From Luteibacter aegosomatis (GTDB taxonomy: Bacteria > Pseudomonadota > Gammaproteobacteria > Xanthomonadales > Rhodanobacteraceae): 64,000 nucleotides of DNA. Each line of letters begins with the position of its first letter. Positions within the stretch are counted from its first letter, which is position 1. Location of the stretch: assembly GCF_023078455.1 (NCBI RefSeq), contig NZ_CP095740.1:980001-1044000 (forward strand). The letters are read 5' to 3'. Below are positions 27,808 to 35,997 of this stretch, piece after piece. The position numbers and the translations under genes were made by a program. Below the pieces are notes generated by a model that worked only from the letters and a program-made list of their open reading frames with translations, had not been told where the DNA came from and did not search any database.

Positions 27808-29466
27808 TCAGACGAGCTTCTTGTACTTGACCCGCTTCGGGCCGGCGTCGTCGCCGAGGCGGCGCTTCTTGTCGGCTTCGTACTCGTTGTAGTTGCCGGG
27901 GAAGAATTCCACGTGCGAATCGCCTTCGAACGCGATGATGTGCGTGGCGATGCGATCGAGGAACCAGCGGTCATGCGAAATCACGATCGCGCAGCCCGGG
28001 AACTCGAGCAGGGCGTCTTCGAGCGCGCGCAGCGTCTCGACGTCGAGGTCGTTGGACGGTTCGTCGAGCAGCAGCACGTTGCCGCCCTGCAGCAGGGTCT
28101 TGGCCATGTGCAGGCGGCCGCGTTCACCGCCGGACAGCTGGCCGACGATCTTCTGCTGGTCGGTGCCCTTGAAGTTGAAGCGGCCGATGTAGGCGCGCGA
28201 CTGGATCTCGAAGGTGCCGATGGTGAGGATGTCCGAACCGCCGGAGACTTCCTGCCACACGTTGTTCTTCGCATCGAGCGCGTCGCGCGACTGGTCGACG
28301 TAGGCGAGCTTCACCGTGTGGCCGAGCTTCACCTCGCCGGAATCCGGCTGCTCCTTGCCGATGATCATCTTCATCAGCGTGGATTTACCCGCGCCGTTCG
28401 GACCGATCACGCCGACGATGGCGCCGGCCGGGATCTTGAACGAGAGGTCTTCGATCAGCACGCGATCGCCGAACGACTTGGTGACGTTCTTGAACTCGAT
28501 CACCTCGTTGCCCAGGCGCTCGCCCGGCGGGATGAAGATTTCGTTCGTCTCGTTGCGGCGTTGGTATTCGACCGAGTTGAGTTCCTCGAAGCGGTTCAGG
28601 CGCGCCTTGCCCTTCGACTGGCGGCCCTTGGCGGCCGAACGCACCCATTCGAGTTCTTTCTTGATGGCCTTCTGGCGCGACTTCTCCTGGTTGGCTTCCT
28701 GCGCGAGGCGCTGGTCTTTCTGCTCCAGCCACTCGGTGTAGTTGCCCTTCCAGGGAATGCCGCGGCCGCGGTCGAGTTCGAGGATCCACTCGGCGGCGTT
28801 GTCGAGGAAGTAGCGGTCATGGGTGACCGCCACCACGGTGCCCGGGTAGTCGTGCAGGAAGGTTTCCAGCCAGTCGACCGATTCGGCGTCGAGATGGTTG
28901 GTGGGCTCGTCGAGCAGGAGCATGTCGGGCTTGGACAGCAGCAGGCGGCACAACGCCACGCGACGCTTCTCGCCGCCGGACAGCGGACCGATCTTGGCGT
29001 CCCAGGGCGGCAGGCGCAGCGCGTCGGCGGCCACTTCGAGCTGGCGCTCGAGGGCATGGGCGTCGTTGGCGGCCAGGATGCCCTCCAGGGCCTCCTGCTC
29101 CTTGGCGAGCTTGTCGAAGTCGGCGCCTTCCTCGGCATAGGCGGCGTAGACCTCCTCGAGACGCTTCTGCGCGTCGAGCACCTCGGAGACGCCTTCTTCC
29201 ACGGCTTCGCGGACGGTCTTCTCCGGATCGAGGTCCGGTTCCTGGGCGAGGTAGCCCACCTTGGTGCCGGGGTTGGCGCGGGCCTCGCCCTGGAAGTCGG
29301 TGTCCACGCCGGCCATGATCTTGAGCACGGTCGACTTGCCCGCGCCGTTGATGCCGAGCAGGCCGATCTTGGCGCCGGGGAAGAAGGACAGCGAGATGTC
29401 CTTGATGATCTCGCGCTTCGGGGGAACGATCTTGCTCACCCGGTTCATGGTGTAGATGTATTGCAT
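27808..29466 (-). CDS. ettA: Energy-dependent translational throttle protein EttA (ABC-F)
   Basis: Cytosolic ABC-F ATPase that binds the ribosomal E site and gates the first elongation steps according to the ATP/ADP ratio. 552 residues, against about 555 in E. coli. Two ABC domains: Walker [10 protein letters not shown] (residue about 39) and GPNGAGKST (about 357); signatures [12 protein letters not shown] and [12 protein letters not shown]; the linker/arm ([20 protein letters not shown]) lies between. No membrane domain. Starts [19 protein letters not shown] as in other EttA proteins. A 12-bp hairpin lies just upstream of the start. Confidence 0.97.
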   Translation of the reverse strand: MQYIYTMNRVSKIVPPKREIIKDISLSFFPGAKIGLLGINGAGKSTVLKIMAGVDTDFQGEARANPGTKVGYLAQEPDLDPEKTVREAVEEGVSEVLDAQKRLEEVYAAYAEEGADFDKLAKEQEALEGILAANDAHALERQLEVAADALRLPPWDAKIGPLSGGEKRRVALCRLLLSKPDMLLLDEPTNHLDAESVDWLETFLHDYPGTVVAVTHDRYFLDNAAEWILELDRGRGIPWKGNYTEWLEQKDQRLAQEANQEKSRQKAIKKELEWVRSAAKGRQSKGKARLNRFEELNSVEYQRRNETNEIFIPPGERLGNEVIEFKNVTKSFGDRVLIEDLSFKIPAGAIVGVIGPNGAGKSTLMKMIIGKEQPDSGEVKLGHTVKLAYVDQSRDALDAKNNVWQEVSGGSDILTIGTFEIQSRAYIGRFNFKGTDQQKIVGQLSGGERGRLHMAKTLLQGGNVLLLDEPSNDLDVETLRALEDALLEFPGCAIVISHDRWFLDRIATHIIAFEGDSHVEFFPGNYNEYEADKKRRLGDDAGPKRVKYKKLV

Positions 29467-29491
29467 GGACGCTCCGTGGGGGAAGGCCGAA

Positions 29492-29535
29492 GCCCTCCCG
29501 GAAAGCGGCTTCCGGGAGGGCAAAACCCCATTATA
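29492..29535 (-). promoter_or_regulatory. ettA -10 box and 5'-leader hairpin
   Basis: On the minus strand, TATAAT (29535-29530) is followed by a perfect 12-bp stem GCCCTCCCGGAA / TTCCGGGAGGGC with a 6-base loop (29521-29492), ending 25 bases before the ettA ATG. With transcription starting about seven bases after the -10 box the mRNA would begin almost exactly at the stem, so it would carry a 5'-terminal hairpin, a known stabilising arrangement. The -35 region is weak. A role in regulation is inference. Confidence 0.5.
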
Positions 29536-29611
29536 GCGCCTCGGCACGGAGGGCCGGTGGAGGCCGTTCACCCGCCGGAGCGGCACGATGGCTTGAGACG
29601 TATCGGGGAAA

Positions 29612-30661
29612 TCAGCGGCTGAATCGACGCGCGCCCTCTTCCCACTGCCTTTCCCACTCGATGTTGGCGGGGCTGAACCAGCCGCAAGCCGGGTAGTCCG
29701 GATGGGGCCACATCGTGGTCACGCAGGTCCGGGGTTGCCCCGATGCGTCCGGAGCGACCGTCTCGGCCAGGTGGTGATCGGCGTCGAGGAGATGTCCCAG
29801 CTCGTGGGCGGGTACGCGCGCATCCTCGTGGATGGACGCGATGGCGAAGTCGCCCCTGCCCTCGGCAACGCCCAGGGCGTCGGGCAGTTGGGCATAGCGG
29901 GTGTTCACCACGAGCAGGTTCAGGCGGTTCTCGCTGAAATAATCCGGCGATTCGTCCTTCGGCGGGTTCGCATAGACGCGCTGGCGCCAATCCGACAGCG
30001 AATTCTCCGTGGGATCGAGACGGGTGGTGACGTGGGGTACGTCCCGCCGCATGCGGACATGCACGTTCAGGCCCACGAAATGCTCCTGGCTGAGCTGTCG
30101 CGTGAAGTCGGCGAGATAGGCGCCGAACAGGCTCTCGTCGTCGTCCTCGATGCCGTCCTGCACATAGATGAACAGGTAGAGATCGGTATAGGTACCGCTG
30201 CGAAGCTCGCTGGCGCGTGTGGTCCGGCGCGCGGCCGAAGGCGCCGCCCCGCGGTCGATCGGGCCGGCCTGCCGCGAGCGGGAGCGCGCGGGGCGGGCAG
30301 ATTCGTCGACCTCGTCCGAGGCGCCGTCGAAACGGCTCGAACGGATGCTTTCGCCGTCGTCGACGATGACGCGCAGGCCGTCCCCCTCGCGGACGGCGAG
30401 GCCCGACGTGCCGCGCCACGTCACCGCGAACAGCTGCCCCGGGCGGCCGTCGGAATAGGTCACGTCGGCGCGGATCCGGTCGCGCACCACGAGCTCGCCG
30501 TCCCGTGAGGCCAGGGTGACGGGCAGGGTCCGGGCCACGGCCTCGTCGAATCGCGAGACCAGCGAATGGGCAAAGGTCGAGGGGGAAATCAGGGCCGTGG
30601 CGAGGGCGCACGCCATGAATAGGCCGCGCCGACGGGCGCGGAGGGAGTCCTTACGATGCAT
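29612..30661 (-). CDS. Secreted metzincin-like zinc metalloprotease
   Basis: 349 residues. Signal peptide after a basic N-terminus ([20 protein letters not shown] then FAHS). The catalytic site is [15 protein letters not shown] near residue 287: HExxHxxxxxH, with Asp where metzincins normally have Gly. A Met-turn candidate [11 protein letters not shown] follows about 30 residues later. The N-terminal half resembles a prodomain ([20 protein letters not shown]). Probably exported to the periplasm or medium; substrate unknown. It is isolated: 145 bases downstream is the ettA leader. Confidence 0.75.
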   Translation of the reverse strand: MHRKDSLRARRRGLFMACALATALISPSTFAHSLVSRFDEAVARTLPVTLASRDGELVVRDRIRADVTYSDGRPGQLFAVTWRGTSGLAVREGDGLRVIVDDGESIRSSRFDGASDEVDESARPARSRSRQAGPIDRGAAPSAARRTTRASELRSGTYTDLYLFIYVQDGIEDDDESLFGAYLADFTRQLSQEHFVGLNVHVRMRRDVPHVTTRLDPTENSLSDWRQRVYANPPKDESPDYFSENRLNLLVVNTRYAQLPDALGVAEGRGDFAIASIHEDARVPAHELGHLLDADHHLAETVAPDASGQPRTCVTTMWPHPDYPACGWFSPANIEWERQWEEGARRFSR

Positions 30662-30901
30662 GGTTCTTCCTTGGGAGGTTGCGAACGGCGCGCCGCGAGG
30701 GCTGCGCCGGAGGGAATGATAGGCCGTCGCGCGCGGCCACGGCAGGGGCCGTCTCGCCGTGTTGGCTCATCCCTACACCCCGGTGTGGCAAAACCCTACA
30801 CGCCTGGGCGGCAAGCCCTTGATGAAACAGGGGCGCTGGTTGCAACTCCCCACCTGGGCTACACTTTTCGCCTTTCCCCACCCGCTTCGAACGAGGTCGA
30901 G

Positions 30902-32158
30902 ATGTTCCCGAAGGATGCAACGATCGCCGGCTATGACGACGAGCTCGCCAAGGCCATCGCCGATGAATCCCGCCGCCAGGAGGATCACGTCGAACTGATC
31001 GCCTCGGAGAACTACGCCAGCCCCCGCGTGATGGAGGCCCAGGGCTCCACGCTCACCAACAAGTACGCCGAGGGTTACCCGGGCAAGCGCTACTACGGCG
31101 GCTGCGAGTACGTGGACGTGGCCGAAAAGCTCGCCATCGACCGCCTGAAGAAGCTCTTCGGCGCCGACTACGCCAACGTGCAGCCGCATTCGGGCTCGCA
31201 GGCCAACCAGGCGGTGTATTTCGCGCTGCTGAACCCGGGCGACACCATCCTGGGCATGAGCCTGGCCCACGGCGGCCATCTCACCCACGGCGCCAAGGTC
31301 AACCTCTCGGGCAAGATCTTCAACGCCGTGCAGTACGGCATCGACCCGGACACCGGCCTGGTGAACTACGACGAGGTCGAGCGCCTGGCCGTCGAACACA
31401 AGCCCAAGATGATCGTGGCCGGCTTCTCCGCCTATTCGCAGGTGCTCGACTGGGCGCGTTTCCGCGCCATCGCCGACAAGGTGGGCGCCTACCTGTTCGT
31501 CGACATGGCCCACATCGCGGGCCTGGTCGCCGCGGGGGTCTACCCGAGCCCGATCGAGCACGCCCACGTGGTCACCTCCACCACGCACAAGACCCTGCGC
31601 GGCCCGCGCGGCGGCATCATCGTGGCCAAGGGCCTGGGCGAGGAGCTCGAGAAGAAGCTGCAATCGGTGGTGTTCCCCGGTATTCAGGGCGGCCCGCTGA
31701 TGCACGTGATCGCGGCCAAGGCCGTGGCCTTCAAGGAAGCGCTGGAGCCGGCCTTCACCGACTACCAGAAGCAGGTGGTGAAGAACGCCAAGGCGATGGC
31801 GAAGACGCTGATCGAGCGCGGATACAAGGTCGTGTCCGGCGGCACCGAGAACCACCTCATGCTGGTCGACCTGATCGGTCGCGACGTCACCGGCAAGGAT
31901 GCGGAAGCCGCGCTGGGCAAGGCGCACATCACGGTCAACAAGAACGCCGTGCCGAACGACCCCCGCTCGCCCTTCGTCACCTCGGGCCTGCGCGTGGGCA
32001 CGCCGGCCATCACGACGCGCGGTTACAAGGAAGCCGACACGGTGGAACTGGCGAACTGGATCTGCGACGTGCTCGACGCGCCGAACGACGAGGCGGTGAT
32101 CGCCGCGGTGCGCGAGAAGGTGACGGCGCAGTGCAAGACCTTCCCGGTCTACGGCTGA
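30902..32158 (+). CDS. glyA: Serine hydroxymethyltransferase
   Basis: Interconverts serine and glycine with tetrahydrofolate/5,10-methylene-THF. 418 residues. Typical opening [40 protein letters not shown], the PLP-lysine segment [16 protein letters not shown] near residues 221-236, and [13 protein letters not shown]. Leads the glyA-nrdR-ribD cluster, a conserved order in gammaproteobacteria. Upstream (30840-30865) TTGCAA and TACACT could be a promoter but the 14-base spacing is short. Confidence 0.97.
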   Translation: MFPKDATIAGYDDELAKAIADESRRQEDHVELIASENYASPRVMEAQGSTLTNKYAEGYPGKRYYGGCEYVDVAEKLAIDRLKKLFGADYANVQPHSGSQANQAVYFALLNPGDTILGMSLAHGGHLTHGAKVNLSGKIFNAVQYGIDPDTGLVNYDEVERLAVEHKPKMIVAGFSAYSQVLDWARFRAIADKVGAYLFVDMAHIAGLVAAGVYPSPIEHAHVVTSTTHKTLRGPRGGIIVAKGLGEELEKKLQSVVFPGIQGGPLMHVIAAKAVAFKEALEPAFTDYQKQVVKNAKAMAKTLIERGYKVVSGGTENHLMLVDLIGRDVTGKDAEAALGKAHITVNKNAVPNDPRSPFVTSGLRVGTPAITTRGYKEADTVELANWICDVLDAPNDEAVIAAVREKVTAQCKTFPVYG

Positions 32159-32161
32159 TCG

Positions 32162-32677
32162 ATGCACTGTCCCTTCTGCCAGCACGAAGACACCCGCGTC
32201 ATCGACTCGCGGCTCACCGAAGACGGTGGCACGGTACGGCGGCGGCGCGAGTGTCCGCAATGCGGCGAGCGTTTCAACACGTTCGAGACGGCGGAACTCA
32301 AGCTCCCGGCGATCGTCAAGTCCGGCGATCGCCGCGAGCCGTTCGACGAACACAAGCTGCGCGTGAGCTTCGAGCGCGCGCTGCAGAAGCGCCCGGTCGC
32401 CAGCGATGCCGTGGATGCCGCCATGCGCGCGGTGAAGAACGACCTGCGCCGCAGCGGCGAGCGCGAGGTGCCTTCGCGGCAGGTGGGTGAATTGGTGATG
32501 CGCGAACTCAAGGCGCTCGACCAGGTGGCCTACGTGCGCTTCGCCTCGGTATACCGGCGTTTCGAAGACGTGCACGCCTTCCGCGAGGAAATCGAAAAGC
32601 TCGAGCGCGACCTGCCGTCGCTCGAGGGCTTGCAGCTTCCGCTGCTGGAAGCGGCCAGGCGCGGTCGAAAAGGCTGA
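32162..32677 (+). CDS. nrdR: Transcriptional repressor NrdR
   Basis: Senses ATP/dATP and represses ribonucleotide reductase genes. 171 residues; zinc ribbon [15 protein letters not shown] ... [16 protein letters not shown] in the first 45 residues, then an ATP-cone domain ([20 protein letters not shown]). Three bases separate it from glyA, so the two are cotranscribed; it precedes ribD as in most gammaproteobacteria. Confidence 0.97.
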   Translation: MHCPFCQHEDTRVIDSRLTEDGGTVRRRRECPQCGERFNTFETAELKLPAIVKSGDRREPFDEHKLRVSFERALQKRPVASDAVDAAMRAVKNDLRRSGEREVPSRQVGELVMRELKALDQVAYVRFASVYRRFEDVHAFREEIEKLERDLPSLEGLQLPLLEAARRGRKG

Positions 32678-32711
32678 TACGGCCCGGACGGCCCATGCGA
32701 GAATGGTCGTC

Positions 32712-33845
32712 ATGTCCAAGCCTTTCTTCCCCGCCATCGACCACGTCCACATGGCCCAGGCCCTGCGCCTGGCCGAGCGTGGCCTGTACACCACCCAGCC
32801 CAATCCGCGCGTCGGCTGCGTCATCGCGCGCGGCGACGCCGTGCTCGGTATCGGATGGCATCCCAGGGCCGGTGAGCCGCATGCCGAGGTGTTCGCGCTG
32901 CGCGAGGCGGGCGATGCGGCGCGCGGCGCCACGGCTTACGTCACCCTGGAGCCTTGCGCGCACCACGGGCGCACGCCGCCCTGCGCCGATGCGCTGATCG
33001 CCGCCGGGATCGGCCGCGTGGTGATCGCGCACGAAGATCCCTTCGCCAAGGTGGACGGCAAGGGCGTCGAAAAGCTGCGGGCGGCGGGCATCGGCGTACA
33101 GCTGGGGCTGATGCGCGACGCGGCGCACGAGATCAACGTCGGTTTCTTCAGTCGCGTGCAGCGGGGCCGTCCGTGGGTTCGGGTGAAGCTCGCCATGAGC
33201 CTCGATGGTCGTACCGCGCTGGCCGACGGTTCGTCCCAATGGATCACGGGCGATGCCGCGCGTGCCGACGTGCAGCGCTGGCGCGCACGCGCCTCGGCGA
33301 TCCTTTCGGCCAGCGGTACGGTGCTCGCCGACGACCCACGCCTCACCGTGCGCCTGCCCGGCGGCGAGCCCTTCGTACCGCCCTTGCGCGCGATCCTCGA
33401 TACGAACCTGCGCACGCCCGTGGGCGCCCATGTGCTCGACGGCGATGCGCCCACCGTGCTGTTGCACGCGCCGGACGCCTCCGTCCCCGACCATCTTCGC
33501 GACGTTCGCCGTGTCGATATCCGCCGCGACGAAGGGGGGCTCGACCTGCGCGCCGCGCTGCACTGGTTGGCGCAGCAGGACGTCAACGAAGTGCACGTGG
33601 AGGCCGGCCCCGTCGTGTGCGGCGCATTGTTGGCGCAGGGACTGGCGGACGAGTTGCTGGTATACGTCGCGCCGGTGCTGCTGGGGCATACGGCGCGGCC
33701 GATGCTCGCGCTGCCGCCGTTGGACGACATGGCGTCGCGCTGGAAACTCGACATCGTCGATCGTCGTCAGGTCGGTGACGACACCTGCCTGCGAATGCGT
33801 CCGAAAGAACCCCATGTCGCCCCTGCGAAGGCAGGGGCCCAGTGA
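32712..33845 (+). CDS. ribD: Riboflavin biosynthesis deaminase/reductase RibD
   Basis: Bifunctional diaminohydroxyphosphoribosylaminopyrimidine deaminase and 5-amino-6-(5-phosphoribosylamino)uracil reductase. 377 residues. Deaminase zinc site PHAEVFALREAG and VTLEPCAHHGRTPPC (residues about 57-95); reductase begins VRVKLAMSLDGRTALADGSS near 160 and has the loop WITGDAARADVQRWRARASA. Start at 32712 (or the in-frame ATG at 32703). The last codons, EPHVAPAKAGAQ, are translated from a REP-type repeat, which also provides the stop. It lies upstream of, not under, the FMN riboswitch. Confidence 0.95.
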   Translation: MSKPFFPAIDHVHMAQALRLAERGLYTTQPNPRVGCVIARGDAVLGIGWHPRAGEPHAEVFALREAGDAARGATAYVTLEPCAHHGRTPPCADALIAAGIGRVVIAHEDPFAKVDGKGVEKLRAAGIGVQLGLMRDAAHEINVGFFSRVQRGRPWVRVKLAMSLDGRTALADGSSQWITGDAARADVQRWRARASAILSASGTVLADDPRLTVRLPGGEPFVPPLRAILDTNLRTPVGAHVLDGDAPTVLLHAPDASVPDHLRDVRRVDIRRDEGGLDLRAALHWLAQQDVNEVHVEAGPVVCGALLAQGLADELLVYVAPVLLGHTARPMLALPPLDDMASRWKLDIVDRRQVGDDTCLRMRPKEPHVAPAKAGAQ

Positions 33846-33900
33846 CTTCCTCGCACACTGCGGCGAAAGACGCTGGGCTCCTGCCTTCGCAGGAGCGACG
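33815..33900. repeat. REP-like 34-nt unit, inverted pair inside the rib cluster
   Basis: Units 33815-33848 and 33867-33900 in opposite orientations, 18 bases apart. Inner palindromes are CCCCTGC-GAAG-GCAGGGG in the first and CTCCTGC-CTTC-GCAGGAG in the second, again compensated. The first covers the end of ribD; the AGGAG at 33891-33895 in the second is placed as the ribosome-binding site of the next gene's GTG at 33902. Confidence 0.9.
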
Positions 33901-33901
33901 A

Positions 33902-34861
33902 GTGCGCTGGGGCATCATCGGCTGCGGCGCGGTGACGGAAATGAAGAGCGGCCCCGCCTTCTCGAAAGTGCCCAATTCGTCCCTCGTCGCCGTCATGCGT
34001 CGCGACGGCGACAAGGCGCGCGACTACGCGCGACGCCACCGCGTGCCGCGCTGGTACGACGACGCGGACGCGCTCATCCAGGACGACGCCGTCGACGCGG
34101 TCTACGTCGCCACGCCGCCGTCGAGCCACCGCGAGTACGCATTGAAGGCCATCGCCGCGGGCAAGCCGGTCTACGTCGAAAAGCCCATGGCGATGGACCA
34201 TCGCGAATGCATGGACATCGTCGAGGCGGGCAGGGCGGCGAACGTACCCGTCTTCGTCGCGTATTACCGTCGCGCGCTGCCGAGGTTCACCACCATCGCG
34301 CGGCTGCTGCGCGAAGGCGCCATCGGGACGCCGCGCCTCGTGAACGTGCTGCTTCACCATCCCTTCGAAGCGCGCTACGCCGATCCGGCCAGGCTGCCTT
34401 GGACCGTGCGTCCGGAGATCGCCGGTGGCGGCATCTTCGTCGACATCGGCTGCCATACGCTCGATATCCTCGATTTCCTGCTCGGTCCCATCGTCGACGT
34501 GCGCGGCATGGTGTCGAACCAGCTGGGCGCCTATCCGGCCGAGGACACGGTGGCGATGGCCTTCGCCTTCGGCAACGGCGTGCTGGGCACGGGCCTGTGG
34601 AATTTCGGCGCCGATCGCCGGGAAGACCGCGTAGAGATCGTGGGCGATCGCGGCCGGCTGGTGTTCGCCACGTTCGGTGACGGGCCGATCCGCGTGGAGA
34701 CCGATGGACGCTCGGAAGAGCGGCGCGTTGCCAATCCCGAACACATCCAGCAACCGCTGATCGCCACCGTGGTGGATGCGCTGCTGGAACGAGGCGAATG
34801 CCCATCCACGGGCGACACCGCCGCGCGAACGAGCTGGGTGATGGACCAGGTCCTGCGTTAG
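33902..34861 (+). CDS. Gfo/Idh/MocA family NAD(P)-dependent oxidoreductase
   Basis: 319 residues. Rossmann opening VRWGIIGCGAVTEMKSGPAF, the YVEKPMAMDHRECMDIVEAG motif (Lys of EKP) near residues 94-113, and a C-terminal alpha/beta domain with GGGIFVDIGCHTLDILDFL, whose His/Asp are expected at the active site. Family members oxidise or reduce sugars, inositols and related polyols; substrate unknown. The GTG at 33902 is preferred to the ATG at 33842 because the protein then begins directly at the dinucleotide-binding strand and has AGGAG six bases upstream, provided by a REP repeat. An unusual neighbour in a riboflavin cluster. Confidence 0.85.
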   Translation: MRWGIIGCGAVTEMKSGPAFSKVPNSSLVAVMRRDGDKARDYARRHRVPRWYDDADALIQDDAVDAVYVATPPSSHREYALKAIAAGKPVYVEKPMAMDHRECMDIVEAGRAANVPVFVAYYRRALPRFTTIARLLREGAIGTPRLVNVLLHHPFEARYADPARLPWTVRPEIAGGGIFVDIGCHTLDILDFLLGPIVDVRGMVSNQLGAYPAEDTVAMAFAFGNGVLGTGLWNFGADRREDRVEIVGDRGRLVFATFGDGPIRVETDGRSEERRVANPEHIQQPLIATVVDALLERGECPSTGDTAARTSWVMDQVLR

Positions 34862-34873
34862 GAGCACCTGCCG

Positions 34874-35035
34874 AAGGGGTGGGAGCGGACCCTGTCCGCG
34901 AACCCTCGGGCTTTCCAGGATGCGAATGAGGCTTTGCAGCGATCGGACGAGCGGTGAAGCCCTCCCGATCACCGCAAAGCCTCATCCGCGATAGCGGTCC
35001 CGAGGGTTCGCGGACAGGGTCCGCTCCCACCCCTT
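34874..35035. repeat. 162-bp inside-out copy of the GCTCCCACCC inverted repeat, upstream of the FMN riboswitch
   Basis: Arms 34874-34910 and 34999-35035 are a perfect 37-bp inverted repeat. Compared with other copies the arms are exchanged: the purine-rich arm (AAGGGGTGGGAGCGGACCCT) comes first, so the GCGGAC/GTCCGC parts point inward and are extended by GAACCCTCGGG / CCCGAGGGTTC. The centre holds a further stem, ATGAGGCTTTGC / GCAAAGCCTCAT (34927-34984). The region lies between the oxidoreductase stop and the riboswitch, and explains most of the 478-base gene-free stretch 34862-35339. Confidence 0.9.
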
Positions 35036-35070
35036 GTCCCCGGAGGTGATATCCTTCGCGTCATACAAGC

Positions 35071-35213
35071 GTCTTCAGGGCGGGGCGAAACTCCCCACCG
35101 GCGGTAGGTTTCCGCGAGGGAACGAGCCCGCGAGCGCTCCCGGCGTCCGTCGGGAGGTCAGCAGATCCGGTCAGACTCCGGAGCCGACGGTCACAGTCCG
35201 GATGAAAGAAGAC
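35071..35213 (+). promoter_or_regulatory. FMN riboswitch (RFN element)
   Basis: Matches the RFN consensus along its length: AGGGCGGGGCGAAACTCCCC, ACCGGCGGTAGG, variable stem CCCGCGAGCG, GGTCAGCAGATCCGGT, ACTCCGGAGCCGACGGT and CAGTCCGGATGAAAGAAG. Binds FMN in the nascent transcript and turns off riboflavin synthesis. The expression platform continues to a terminator-like hairpin at 35253-35269, 70 bases before ribE. It controls ribE-ribBA and genes beyond, but not ribD, which lies upstream. Confidence 0.97.
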
Positions 35214-35252
35214 GGCGTCGCGCGATCCCTTCACGGGGCGTTCGCCGCCATG

Positions 35253-35269
35253 CGCCTTGGGGCGTTTTT
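35253..35269 (+). terminator. Terminator hairpin of the FMN riboswitch expression platform
   Basis: CGCC-TTGG-GGCG followed by five T. The 4-bp stem is short for a terminator, but upstream GGGGCG (35235-35240) could pair with part of it, giving alternative conformations as expected for a riboswitch switch hairpin. Assignment is by position and T-run. Confidence 0.5.
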
Positions 35270-35339
35270 CGCTCACCACCGCGGGAAACGTTCATGAAAA
35301 CCCATCGTTCCGCGGCCTCCGTGAAGGGAGGTCACTGAC

Positions 35340-35981
35340 ATGTTCACTGGCATCATCCAGGCCGTGGGCCGCATCGCCCGGCTCGAACCGCGCGGCGGCG
35401 ACGTCCGCCTCGTCGTCGATACCGCCTCCCTCGACATGACCGACGTCGCCCTGGGCGACAGCATCGCCGTCTCCGGCGTGTGCCTCACCGTGATCGAATT
35501 CGATGCATCGAGTTTCGCGGCCGACGTCTCCAACGAAACCCTCTCGCTGACCTCGCTGGGCGACCGCCGCCCGGGCGACGCCGTGAACCTCGAAAAGGCC
35601 CTGCGCCTGGCCGACCGGCTCGGCGGCCACCTGGTCTCCGGCCACGTCGACGGCCTGGGCAAGGTGGTGTCCATCGCACCCGACGGCCGTTCGCTGCGCT
35701 GGACCTTCGAGGTGCCGCGCGAGATCGCCCGCTACATCGCCCACAAGGGCTCGGTGTGCATCGACGGCACCAGCCTCACCGTGAACGAGGTCAACGGCAA
35801 CCGTTTCGGCGTGAACCTTATCCCCCATACGGTGGAACACACGACGTTCTCGGCACGCCGGCCCGGCGATGCGGTGAACATCGAGGTCGACGTCGTGGCG
35901 CGTTACGTCGAACGCCTGCTTTCCGCGGGCGAGGCGCCGCGCCTCGACGAGGCTTTCCTGAAGCAGCACGGCTTCGCCTGA
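35340..35981 (+). CDS. ribE: Riboflavin synthase, alpha chain
   Basis: Dismutates two 6,7-dimethyl-8-ribityllumazines to riboflavin. 213 residues, two lumazine-binding repeats: MFTGIIQAVGRIARLE ... SIAVSGVCLTVIEFD with GGHLVSGHVDGLGKV, then the second with SLTVNEVNGNRFGVNLIPHT. Ribosome-binding site GGAGGT (35326-35331). First gene behind the FMN riboswitch. (Named ribC in some nomenclatures.). Confidence 0.97.
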   Translation: MFTGIIQAVGRIARLEPRGGDVRLVVDTASLDMTDVALGDSIAVSGVCLTVIEFDASSFAADVSNETLSLTSLGDRRPGDAVNLEKALRLADRLGGHLVSGHVDGLGKVVSIAPDGRSLRWTFEVPREIARYIAHKGSVCIDGTSLTVNEVNGNRFGVNLIPHTVEHTTFSARRPGDAVNIEVDVVARYVERLLSAGEAPRLDEAFLKQHGFA

Positions 35982-35997
35982 CCCGGATAACCAGCCC

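Noticed and set aside
33842..33901. N-terminal extension of the oxidoreductase from the ATG at 33842
   Set aside because: The extension is translated REP repeat sequence; the Rossmann fold begins immediately at the GTG at 33902, which has its own ribosome-binding site.
35034..35297. An 87-codon open frame across the FMN riboswitch
   Set aside because: The whole frame lies in RFN-element sequence whose conservation is explained by RNA structure; there is no protein family match.
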